Of a stretch of 64,000 nt of DNA, positions 36,701 to 48,700 are shown in pieces. The translations under genes and the position numbers were made by a program. The notes beneath the pieces were generated by a model, which ran no database searches, had not been told where the DNA came from, and saw only the letters and a list, made by a program, of their open reading frames with translations. How positions within the stretch are numbered: the first letter of the stretch is position 1; the number at the start of each line of letters is the position of its first letter. The stretch is from Agelaius tricolor (taxonomy: Eukaryota > Chordata > Aves > Passeriformes > Icteridae), in NCBI GenBank assembly GCA_023055355.1, contig JALJCS010000038.1, positions 5,145,001 through 5,209,000 on the forward strand, read 5' to 3'.

Positions 36701-39700
36701 TTCCCTGCTGTGGAGCCAGACCCATTCCCAAAGCCAGGGCAGGGTTGCTGTGCTCTAACTGCCTCAGCTGTGCAGGTGAAGATGTCAGGAGACATGACAG
36801 AACTCCTGAACCTTCACTGGTTTGCCTCAGAGAACCTTATTTTCCTGGTGACAGTCTTTAATTCTCTCCACTGAGAACTCTGAGAAACCTGCTCAGCTCA
36901 GTGATGTCTTCATGGCAGCCTGTGCCAGAACTGGCTAAAGCCTCCATCCTTTCAGCACTTTCAGGAGAACTAGATGCAGATGCACCAGCCTGTGCTGCTG
37001 CTCAGTATTTCATTGTTTGCACAGTAGTAGGAGTCAGATTGTGCACACACATGCAGTTAATTATCTCCATGGCAAGAACTGCTCATGGGCCCAGCCCTGT
37101 ATCCTCACACATGGTCTGTATTCCCTGTTCCCAAACATGGAACTCTGCATTCAGCTGGACCAAAGCATTCACTTGCACTTGATTTATCCAGAGATCCAAA
37201 TCTGTGTCACTCTTCTGTCCAAACCCCAAACCTGCTAATATGGGATATACTGTGTTTCCCCCAGGCCTAAAGCCATGCTCTAGGATGTGGCCAAGTCATT
37301 CTAAGGCTGCACCAACTGAATCAAGTTCCCACTAGGAATTGCTTTTAGACCTCCCCATTTGTCATTTGTTAATCCTTTTAACATTTGCCACAGCAAATTT
37401 GTATCATACCAGTTTAAATTGTCATTTGGTATTAAGTCAAACACCTTACAAAAGTCCAGGCTATGCTGCATCCCAAGCAGGCTTGTCAACTTAGAATGAG
37501 ATTAAAAGAACTTGATCAGTCCTCCCTAAATTGCTGGAAACTGGTACTAACAGCATTTCTCCCAGGTCCCAGAAGAGCTCTGCATCCCTTTTCTCTAGGA
37601 TCATCACCACAGCACTGTGTTCTAAAAGGGCAAATGGAACAGATTGGTGACTTTGTCCCCCAGTTTTATGTAGCCCCCAGACTTGTCAAGTAGTAGTCCC
37701 AAGGAATTTTTGGACAGTTAAAAATAACCTCCAGTGCTCACTGTAGAAGACTGCTGAATCTGAGTGCAGTTAAACACTCACCCCAATTTCAGTGAAACAG
37801 CAATAACTAAAATTACTGGCAGCAATTCCATGCTCTTGTCTCCCCAAGGGGTATTTGCATGCTTACCCTGCTGAAGTCATTTACCTCGACAAAGAAAACA
37901 CATTTTTATAATACAATTAAAGCTTGTTCCAGGACAAAGCAAATGTGCTTGCACATGGCATTTCTGTGGATGCCCCAGGCAGGCAGGAGGACTCTGTCAT
38001 GTGCTGAGGACAATCCTGGCCCCAGTTTCCTTCACTGGGGTCACACACCTCCCTCATGAGAGTCACAGCTACAGCACAGGGTGGGAGGAAAAGGGAAGCT
38101 GTTTTACTACCAGATGCATATGTAAAATTTATTTAGTGATACTTTAGGGCAGTGCTGTTGGGATTCCTGCCCTGCTAAATAAAAGCCTTATTGTGAGGAG
38201 CCAGTAGAATGATTGGATTAGGGTGTAAGAATTGTTCAGGCCCCATAAATACAAAGAGCACAAGAAACATGCACCAAATTAACTCAGTCCTGAACAGTTA
38301 CCTCTTACAAACAGGTTAACCACTGTGTTTCTCCCAGTGTTCAATACTTTAATTAATAGAAAAGGTCTCGTTCAGCAGGCACTGCCTCCTGCCTGGTGGC
38401 CTTACAGGGACCCCAGCTTACAAGGTGTTCATGAGAGAACAGAGTTGGCTCTCAGGGACCCCTGTCAGCATCTGGGGAGGGTCCACTCCATGCTTTTTCA
38501 CAACAAAAAATAATAATTAAGGAATTACAGTAGAGGTGGCAGCTGTCAGGTCTAGTTTCAGTGCTTCCTAGGTGAAAGAAGTCTGAGGGAAAGGAAGGTA
38601 TGTTGAAGGTTCATGCAGACCATCACTTTTGGAGTGTGCCTTGCACATATTGCCCATTACAGTTTCCAGAGAGCTATTTTATAATTTCAGAGTTTGTCCA
38701 AAAAATCTGATGGAGAGCTTTGAACTTTGCAAAGAGGAAGGAGTGTGCAGCCAGGATATAGAAATAACATGTACAGTTTAACTTACAGTAGGAACTCGGC
38801 TCTGAAATTGTGAAACAAGAAGATGAAAGTTCCTACCTTGAAGGTCACTGGAGGGGTAAAGGAGGAAGAAGTAGTAAATTGAGAAAAAAGCCTCTCTCAC
38901 AATGTCATTTAAATATAAACACACTGTTTTGGTTTGTTAAAACCAAAATTTCGTGCTTGACTTGAAGTGAGTTTCCTTGATTTATGTTATACCTACCACA
39001 TGTAGTCACCCTTCACACTGGGACACTCCTGAGGCTTAACACTCCAGGCTGAGCACTGCTTGTGATTAATTCAAATTGTCTTTGTTCTTTCCACCAGCTC
39101 CTACTCCAAATGATGGCAAGAAAAAGGTGAGACTAATTTTTGGAGAATTCTTTTGATTTTCAGTATCAGCTGATGTTTAATGATTCCATTAAAATCAATC
39201 AGTTTAAGTGCAGGCTACAATCTGTATTCCTGAGCAAGTTTGCTTCAAGTACTTTAGTAGACAATACACTTACTGTTAAATTACATGTATCAGCTCAGGA
39301 TATTCTGAGAGAAACTGTTAGCTCCCTACAACAAGAGAAAATACTCTGAATTTAAAGCAAGTTTCCAGCATTTAAGCAGTAAATTATCCCCACTGACTCT
39401 GTAGGCTCCACTGCACTCACAGCAAAGTTATTTCAGATACAGCAGCACATTTACTTTTTAACAAACAAACTGCAAATAAGTCATCCCTCTGGAACCATGC
39501 AAGCCAAGTGGAAAAGGTGAAGATAATTAGATGCAATATAGAGATTTAAAGAGACTAAACCCCTTTTTAGGGTAAGAAGAGCAGGGACAGGAGCTGTGGA
39601 AACACAGACATTATTACTCCACTAAGTAGATCCCCTTCTCTCACTTTTGTTGTTTCAGCACTGTGGGTGAGCACCCACCCCCAGTTTTTTCCAAGTGAAC

Positions 39701-42700
39701 TTTATAAAGAAATCTGAATCATTATAAACATCCTTAGTGCTCCTATTGAGAACCTGCATATCCACAAGAGAAAAGGCTTTTCCACAACTGCAACTCCAAT
39801 ATATTCAAAGCTGGTTTAAGAAATACTGAGTGAACTCAGCATCCATAACCAGAGTGTTACACTTCTGCAATTCATTAGTCCTCGAGGTTCCATTCCGTAA
39901 TTAAAATACTTTGCAGTTTAAGGCTTTACAATAAAGAATGTGCAGTCCTCAGCAGTGTTTCCACTGCCAGTCTATGGAAAACATATGCATGGAAAATCTG
40001 TACAGTGCATGTGCACAGCCATCTTTGGATAGCTTCAGTGAACATTCAACGCTGTCGGTGAGTTTGAGAACTAGAAAAAACCATCGACCGTTGACTGTAC
40101 CTTGAGGTTTATCACAAACCCTCTGTTCAATGGAGAGCCTGAACCTTCAGAGATTTCACATGTGGTTGCCATTAGCAGGTCATGATTTACAGATTATATT
40201 AAGAGCTACAGAGGTTGAGTTTTTCCAGTTCTGCTTTCTCTAAAAGTGAATTGGTGTATAAGAAATGCTTGTTTTCTCTTAAAAAAAAAAAAAAAAAGAA
40301 TTAAAGCTTTATACTAGCACAGAGTTTCTGCAGAACAGAGTATAAGAGATCAATGGAAGGTTTTGTATGGGCAGCACAAAAGCAGGAACGTATCCACACC
40401 ATATGGGACACTTGGAAACAAATCTGAGCATGGTATATATTGAAAATAGCAGAATATAGGCCAGATCAGGAGGGAAACCTTTCCATTTGGGCTGGCAACT
40501 TGAGCTTTGCTGGAGAAAGCTTTGGAATGTCAGTTCATTGCTCCCAGGAACCTGCAGTTGATTCCAGCAGCTGCTCACCGGGCGAGGAGCGGCTCAGCTG
40601 CTGCCAGGGCTCAGGCTGTCACCCTGCAGCCAGGCAGGAAGGGAAGCAGCCTTTGTTTCCAAGGCACACCAGCCAGGGGCTTGGGCACCTCAGTGGCACC
40701 CACGTGGAACCTTCTCCAGCCCAGCTGGCTGCCCAGGACTGCAGGCTCTGGCAGCAGGAGCCTTGACAAGGGTGCAGGCACTTGTTCTGCCTGTCCAGGG
40801 ACTGCAGAATCCATTGAATAAGGCAAGACCCAAAGCAGGTGCCAGGGAATTTTGTCTTGGGCTGCTCTGGAGTGACAGCACCATCACCTTGCCGTGGCAT
40901 CTTCAGCATCTAATGGCTGCAATCAACATTCATTGCTGTCGGTGGGTTTTCATTGCTATCAACTCACTGATCAATGAATGCAAACTGCGGACCAGCCAGC
41001 CAAGGACCTCCTGCTCTGATGGCCACGTGGCCTGTCCAGCAGGAAAAGTGACACCTCTGCCAAAGAAATGCCCTATCCAAGTTCTGCCTCCCAAAACTGT
41101 GTAAGACTGAGCCATTGTCCCACCAGAGGAGTTCAGGACACATCATCCAGCTCCTTCATGAGCAAATCTAAGTGCTAATCAAGAAATGCACAGGGATTTT
41201 AAAGGAGCACAACAGTTGAGGAACTAGTTCAGTTTTAATAAAAGTGACATCCAATTGGTAAATCTATCAGTAAAGCATAAATCTACAGCTTTACCAGGTT
41301 ATAGGAAATTAAACTTCCTCCTGAGTGAGCCAAGCTATGGAACAGCACTGGTCCTACAAAGTGACCAGTGAGAGATGAAAAGGGACTGAACTGTGGGGCT
41401 TTGGACTGACAGGGGTGAGAATGGGAGGAAGCAAAGCAGCAAACAGTGCTTTAAGGTACTGCTGCAGAGAACATTCTTCAGGGCTGTGGTGGGCAGGGCC
41501 AGCTGGAAAGGTGAGGAGCTGGAGCTGGCTGCCTGGGGCAGCAGGGACCTGCCTGCTCTGTGGCTGTGCAGGGAGGAGCAGACACCTCTCTGCATGGCAG
41601 ACAGACTGACACTGCCCTGAGACACAGGAGCAGCCTCTCAAGCTGCCCTCCAAGTATTCCTGCATGACTGGCGTGACATACCTGTTCCAGAAATGCCCCT
41701 GTCTCTGGACAGCGTGGGCAGGAAAGGGAGGAGGCTCCTGTGGGGCACTCAGAGCAGGGATGGTGGATCTCCCTCTGCTCAGCAGTGGTGTCAGTCAATC
41801 CCCTGGGCAGTAAAGGCTCCAAGCACTTCTCCTACGCCTTGTTTGCGCCTCCAGTTGCTCACAGGATTATCCTGAAGGAGCCTGTTCAGACATGCTGTGC
41901 TGCTATCCCACAGGAACCGTGTCCCTCCGTACAGCTCAAGTCAGAACAACTCACCAAAGACTTCTGAACTCCAGTTTGGTGAATATTCAAAATATATCTG
42001 CTTGCTCTGTTCAAAGACTTAAACTTGTTCAGTTCAAAAACTACGCACTAAACAGACTGAACTTTGCAAAAGTGGAATTTTAGGAAAACTCTGCCCTCTC
42101 CCTGGGTCTGATAGCCAAGAGCCCTTTTCAGTCACCCACAGCGAGCACTTCACCGACAGCTCGGGTAAGTGTGGTGGCTTGGTACAGGGAATTTACCACA
42201 GCAGGGTAACAGTGAGCAGCCCCAAAGCATGCCTGCCAGATTGTTTTAACATTATGAAAACAAGACAAATGACTCATTTTGGATGCAGTTTGACATTCTG
42301 CCTTTGAAATCTCAAAATTTTCAGCATGCTTGGCAGACTCATTCGGAAGTGAGAGTGCACAATTTGGATTATTTCCAGAGACATCTTACATGATGTACAA
42401 GAAAGGACTTTTGTGTTATTTTAAATAGATATTTCAACCAACTGGTTTTCCTCATGTATACCTGCATGAAAGTAGAAAATACAGAAGCCCTGACAGAGGT
42501 GTTCATCTTTACTGCGAGGACATGTGAAAATAATTCACTGCAATTACTCTGAATGAGACATTTCAGACAAACAGGGGAAATTACAGTAAAGGGGCCATTA
42601 CCCCAGTTTGCCAATGCACAACAAGCCAAAGGCTTGAGCACACATTCCACACCTCTCAAATGCTCTGCATGTACAAATAGGATTAAAATTTGGGTTCCTA

Positions 42701-45700
42701 CTTGGCTGTAAGAAATCCTCCAGATTTTTTTTTTTTTGCTTTAATTTTGGCAAGGAAGACAGCAAGGGAAAAAACTAAGGAAAGACAGGCACGTTCAGAA
42801 TGTTTTTAAATCCATGCTTGGGAAGCTTCAGATGTTTGTGTCAGCAACTGTTTGCTGCCTAGCAGAGGCAGCACCCCGCAGATGTGCCTGCCTGGGGCAC
42901 ATCAGGGTGACACCGAGCACAGCCCACTCAGTGCTGCCACCACAGCCAGGGGATGGCTGGGCACAGTGGGGACCTGCCCAGCAGGAGCTCCAGGGCTCAC
43001 CCATCCCCAGCAGAGGCCACGAGGGCTGGCCCATGGTCCTGACTGAGCAGTGGCCACCAGCGCTGAGCGGTGATCGAGAGACAGGGAGACATCAAAAGAA
43101 CTCAAGGAGCTCGGTTTATTTAGTTTATCAAAAGTTTATATAAATGTCTTCATCGGGAACAGACAAGCATTTTTCATTTTAGCAAAAGATAACAGACATG
43201 AAAGCTGTAGCTAGACAAATGCACACTGGCAGTAACATACAGTTATTTAAGGGGGAAGGAGGGTCAGTCAGCTCACGTTGGACAGCCCTGCCCTTTTTCT
43301 GCAGAAATGTTCTGCTGGGAGAATACTATGGGAAATTTAGTTATGTTTTAATACCTGTCAATGCATAAGAGTAAATATGAGCTGTGTCAGGCCACAAAGG
43401 TTCAACAGAGTATTAGCCAATATATCATCATGAACTGTACATGTCTCTAGATGACAAATTATTCTACATATGCATGTGAAATTACCTGTTTCCATATAAA
43501 AGTGATAAACTGCATGAAAGCCTAGCTAGATACCAACAAAGATGTGTTTTAATAATCACCAGGCAAATAACTCCACACATGTTCACAGCTCAGAGCCTAC
43601 CATGCATGCACTCCACAGGGCTGCTCTCACTATAAAGGAAGGATCCAGATTTTCACTCCCATCACACAGGAACCACAGTTCTCCAATAAAAGTCAGTGCA
43701 AGTCCACCAGCACAAAGGCACGTGGAAAGGACCGTGTCCTGGCTCTGGGAGGCTTTTAGCAGTTGTGAACATCTGAGCATTACTTTGAAATGAGCTGCCA
43801 GTTCAAAGTCTGCCACATTTGAAAAATCCGCAGAGTTCCCAAACAATGAGATGAAAAGTTGCTCTCAGTGAGGGGTTCTCAGCCCTGTGAAGGACGCGGT
43901 TTCCCAGTCCCACCAGTCTGACAAGGGCCTGTTGCCATCTAGTGGATTCCCACCGACTGGTCCCTCCGCACAGCAAATGCCACTAGATGGAGTGTTAACA
44001 AGGAATTCTGAATTCCTCCTTTTTTAGGTGTCCAGCAGCTCAGGTTTTCAAAGTCTCAGAAAGTTACAGGCCCAGAATTACCCTGAAATTGAGGAGTATT
44101 TCACCAACTGCTCTCAGTTTCATGAGAAATTTCAGGCTATAGATTTTCAAGTGTTATAATGAAACACTATAGAAAAAGACTCCCATGTCAACATAATTTA
44201 CATCACCTCAGGGGTTTCTATCACTTATGCAGGCATCTCCTTCACTGAGATATCTCTGGTGGCAACAGATCTTACTCAGCCTGCATTCTGCTGGTGTAAA
44301 TAGTGATGTACAGACCTGGTCTGTGCTATTTTAGTGAGAAATACCTCATCAGCTCTCAGCTGTGGGAATCCCCACTTCCATAAATAAGCATCAGCTGTAA
44401 AACTTCTCCAAGTCTCTACCATGGAGTATCAATTCACATCTCTGGATTACCTCAGAAATTCTACCCCGTCCCACATGGCAAGAAAAGGGGTACTTACTGC
44501 CCACGGAGTTCACAGGGAGGACAGGAGAGGAGGAACTCATCTGCTCCACATCTGTAGCTAATGGGAAAGTGAAAATGAGAAAGATGTGATGTGCATGTTA
44601 CTGAGAAGGTTTTACTTTGAAAACTTTCATTTACACTGAAATTGAATACGCATGTCTTCAGTCACCCGAGGAAGCTGCTTTGAGGAGCAGGTAATTTTAA
44701 CAGCATCAGCTTCCCCCTCTCAAAGTATTTCTGTCATACACATTATCTGTAGATCTACTTTTCTCAGCAGTCATATTAGTAATTTATAACTTGTGATGGT
44801 TTGAGAATATCAATTCAGAGCAACTTCCAGCACAAAGAAAGTCTAAATTACACCAGGTTTAAACTGTATGCAGAGCATTACTGTGGAATGAAAGGACATG
44901 ATGATCTCCCATCTGTGGCCAGTGAACCTTCAAAAGATTCCTGATCAGAAGAGAGATCCTCTTCCAAAGGCTGGCAAGCTGCTGGAATTTGATCTGGAGC
45001 AGCATCAGAAACAAGTGTCTTTAAGCACAAGGCGCTCCAAAGCTTTATTTTCTAGCAGTGAAAGAAGAAACAGAACTTCCTGCCTGTGTCTGCCAGTGAA
45101 AACCCTCAAAGTCAGAACGTGATCAAAAACAAACGCCAGATTGCCCTCTGTGTTTTGGAAAGGATCCACCTTTCCAGGACTCAAACCAGGAGAAAACCAT
45201 CTTGCACTAACCAGGGTCATTTTTAACCTAAGATTAGGTAAAGCCAAGATGCATTCTTTGGGCTTGATCTCCCTCTCAGCACATCACCACCAACACCCAA
45301 GCCAAGCAGCTCAGTCTCCATCTCTGTGATTTTGGTGCTCGTAGGTCCCACATAATGATATATTCTGTAACTCTTGTTTAGCTCTAAGACCCAATAAATG
45401 CACACTACAAGTCTGCATTCCTAACCACAGAACACAGCCCCAGAAGCACAACTCCAGCCCACGCCAGGCTTTGCTGCCAGCCCAAATCCTGCCTTTCACA
45501 TTCTTGCAATTCCCAATTCTGGGGCAGCAGGCAGTTCCCTGAGGACCACTGTTTACACTGAAAGTGCAAAGTTCTGCTCTAATTAGGCAAACCACAAACA
45601 AAAGTAAACACTTCAGCAGACCATTTTTACAGAATGTGAGAGCAGACACTGCACCACACTGACTAAATCCTGCTGCCATACTTCCATACCACCCTGAGCC

Positions 45701-48700
45701 TCCTTGGTGTAGCTACTCAAAGCAGCAGCTTTAGTTCACCATGTTAAACACCAGCCATAGCTGAGAACAGCAACAAACACAATTACAGATTTATTCAGCA
45801 ATGCCCTGGCTTGTTCCTGTCCTACTCCCCACTGGATTACCAAGGCATTTACTGCCTAGAACACCTACACATTAATTTATCATCTTGCCTGGCTCTCGCA
45901 GCAGTGCTCAGAAAGCTGCATGTGACATGCTGGCTGCAGACCTCCCAACAGGCTCTGCCTTACACTGCACAGGCCTCTGATGTGCTCAGAGAAGAAAAAT
46001 TATTTTGCATCTTCCTATTTTCCACCTTAATACTATAGTCTCCTTAATTTAGGAACTAGCAAGCCATATACTGTACATGTTTTGTAAATTTAAAAAAAAG
46101 ATATTCTTCATATGTAGTACAGCCATTTCAGGTTCCTGGAAAGAGTTTTGTCCTTTTGCCTGTTGAAAACTACATAAGCTCTCACATACATCCAAGTTAA
46201 GCCGAGCAGTAAGTGCAGGTTACTCTGCCCTTTGGAGAGGGGTGAGTGAGCCCTGAGCACAGGGGCCTTCAGCAGGCTGAGGGAGCAGCCCAGCAGATGG
46301 TCCCTGCTGCTCTGGCACAGGGGTCACTGCCCAGGCCTGGCCAGATGGCACAGGGCACGCACCGAGAGCTGCTGCGAGGGCAGGGCACTTAGGGCAGTAA
46401 GCTACACCTGCCAGCATCTGGAATGCTTCATCAAGTATCATTCAAAGAGCAACTCAATCGTGCATGTGCCTTCTGAAGAGGGGTTTCTGAGTGGGAAGTG
46501 TTTAGAGAGAGGCAGTGCAATTCTGCAAGTCCTGAAATTTTAGATTGTTCACTATAATGCCACGTTACAGGCTGCAAACAACAATGTGTAACTATTTCCC
46601 AGTCATACTTGGAAATTCCAGTTCGTGGCTGAAATTCTGTGTTTTACTGACAGTTTGTAGTATGTTCACCATGCTCACCACCACCCAGCTGCTCAAGTTT
46701 GGGGTCAGAATCCCCTCAATGCCCTGTGCTGCTGGGAACCCGGCAATCCCACAGCCCCTGCAGGAACATGGCACAGCTCTGGCATCCAAGGGCAGCAACA
46801 CATCAGCATTTCTGGTCTTGTGCTACTGCTGGCAGATGGTATTTATTATAACATATTAGTCTCAAAATCACACTTTGATTTTTTTCTAAGTACGTAGAAG
46901 CACAACTGCTTATTCTACACCTGGCCTTGAAGAGATGGATTTAAAAACTTCCCTCTGTGTAAAAACACAGCTGTTTATGAAACATGGCAATGCTGATCTC
47001 TTACCCACAATCCTCCACCCTTCCCCTCCAGCCCTTTTTATCTTCACAATTATATGTAATCCATTAAATTCCTAAAAACAATTCATCCAAGGGAGAGGAG
47101 ATATGGACTAACAACGAGACTAAGATTCTGGAAAGTGGATTGCTCTAAAAGAGGAAAAGGACAGAAGTCTGCTCAGCTCTGAAGAGCTGCTGCTGCCAAT
47201 ACAAGTATTTACCTCCTGACCTCTCCGCCCACTCAGTGAACAGTGCCAATTGTTTTCCTGTATTATATACTGTTTACAAGCCCTGAGTGGTATGAAAGGA
47301 ATTAATAATTCAGCTCATGAAGCTGATGACCTTTATTGGGGTACCTCTCTTTGCTGAGCACGAATCAGAGCAAAAAGCTCCCTTGAAACCACAGGGTTTC
47401 TTTTTAAGTGTTTTTCACTTTACAGCCTAATTTTCCACCATAACATAAATCAATTATTTCTCCTGTTTTAAGCAACAGTGCTACCTTTTCTCAACCCCTC
47501 CATTTCTAACTTCCATTGTATCAAGCCAGGCCCTGTTCTTTGGCTTTTCCAATGGTCTGGTAAATGCACTGGAGAGCTTTGCAGGATCAGGACCACTGGG
47601 GAACACCAGCAAAAAGAGATTATGCCATTTTGAACTTCTCTTGACCTTTGCCTGCCCTTGTCCCTGTTCATGCTAATTGAAGGGGTATATGGGCTACTCC
47701 TAGAAATGAACTCAGCCTGAACCTGGACTCAGCACTGGACTTGGAGGATGAGCTGTGGTGCCGCCTCCCCAGCATGGAGGAGCTCAGCAGGTGGCACAGG
47801 GCAGGTGACACAGGGCCGGTGACACAGTGCAGGTGGCACAGGGCAGGTGACACAGGGCAGGTGGCACAGGGCAGGTGGCACAGGGCACCCTGAGCACTCA
47901 GGGATTCCCGAGGTGGGAAGGAGCAGAAGGTGCTGACTCGGGGAGGGGGCAGGATCCATGCCCAGGATCAACCCCACCTGTGGATCTGTGTGGCACAGCC
48001 CAGTGCTGTTTGTGGGGCTGCAGGCAGGAGATGTGTGTGGGACAGGATGCTCCAGAGGTGACTCTGCCATGTCCCACACCAGGCACCAAGGGCTTCTGTC
48101 AGCCTCGTGGCCCTGAGCTGTCACAAGCCCGCCTGACCCGGCTGTGGGGTTCTCCAGGACCCCAGGCCCTCTCTGCTGAGCTGCTCCTCACCCTGCACCA
48201 TTCCATGGGGTGATCCAGGTGCAGGACTTGATGGTTGTGTCTAACTTTGAAGTTTCAATCAACCTTTTCCTTCAGGTTACTGAGGTCTTTCTGAACAGTG
48301 GCTGTGCCCTCCAGAGTATCAGCCTGGTGTCATCTGCAGGCCTGAGGAGTTTGTCCATCCCACCATCCTGAGGGCTGATGAAATTGCTCAGTAGTGTTGG
48401 CCCCAACACTGACTCCCAAGGACAATCACAGCACAATGGCCACCAGTTAGTGCTTGAACTCAACTGAACAAAACAAAACAGCCCAGGTTTGCACCCAAAC
48501 TGCCTGCTAGGGTGACATGGGAGACTGCATCAGAAGCCCTGCCTAATGCTAAGGTTAATGACAGAATTACTCTCTCCTCATGCATGGATCCAGTCATCCC
48601 ATCACAGAAGGAATGAGGTTGCTCAGGCATGATCTCTCCCCTTGGCAAACCCATAGCAAACGCTCCCAATTACCTTCCTGTGCTTCAAGTGCCTGGAGAA

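Larger units (their letters stand above)
26411..40998 (+). ncRNA. MIR181A2HG: mir-181a-2/b-2 primary transcript (MIR181A2HG equivalent)
   Basis: The inferred long non-coding precursor of the two microRNAs, antisense to NR6A1. Exon 1 would run from about 26411 (30 nt after the TATA box) to 26569, where CCGCCAG is followed by the donor GTAAGG. A likely internal exon is at 39098-39126. The end is unknown: an AATAAA at about 41237 and a candidate exon at 42132-42164 allow a longer transcript. In mammals the same cluster has an antisense host gene within NR6A1. The link between promoter and hairpins is inferred from strand, distance and this known arrangement. Confidence 0.6.

Noticed and set aside
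40021..40998. mir-181a-1/b-1 or mir-181c/d cluster
   Set aside because: Position inside NR6A1 next to OLFML2A, and the 3p arms (GACCGTTGACTGTACC and CTCACTGATCAATGAATGC), identify the a-2/b-2 cluster.
41237..41242. AATAAA as the certain end of the mir-181 host transcript
   Set aside because: Single AATAAA words are common in AT-rich introns and no downstream GU-rich element is clear.
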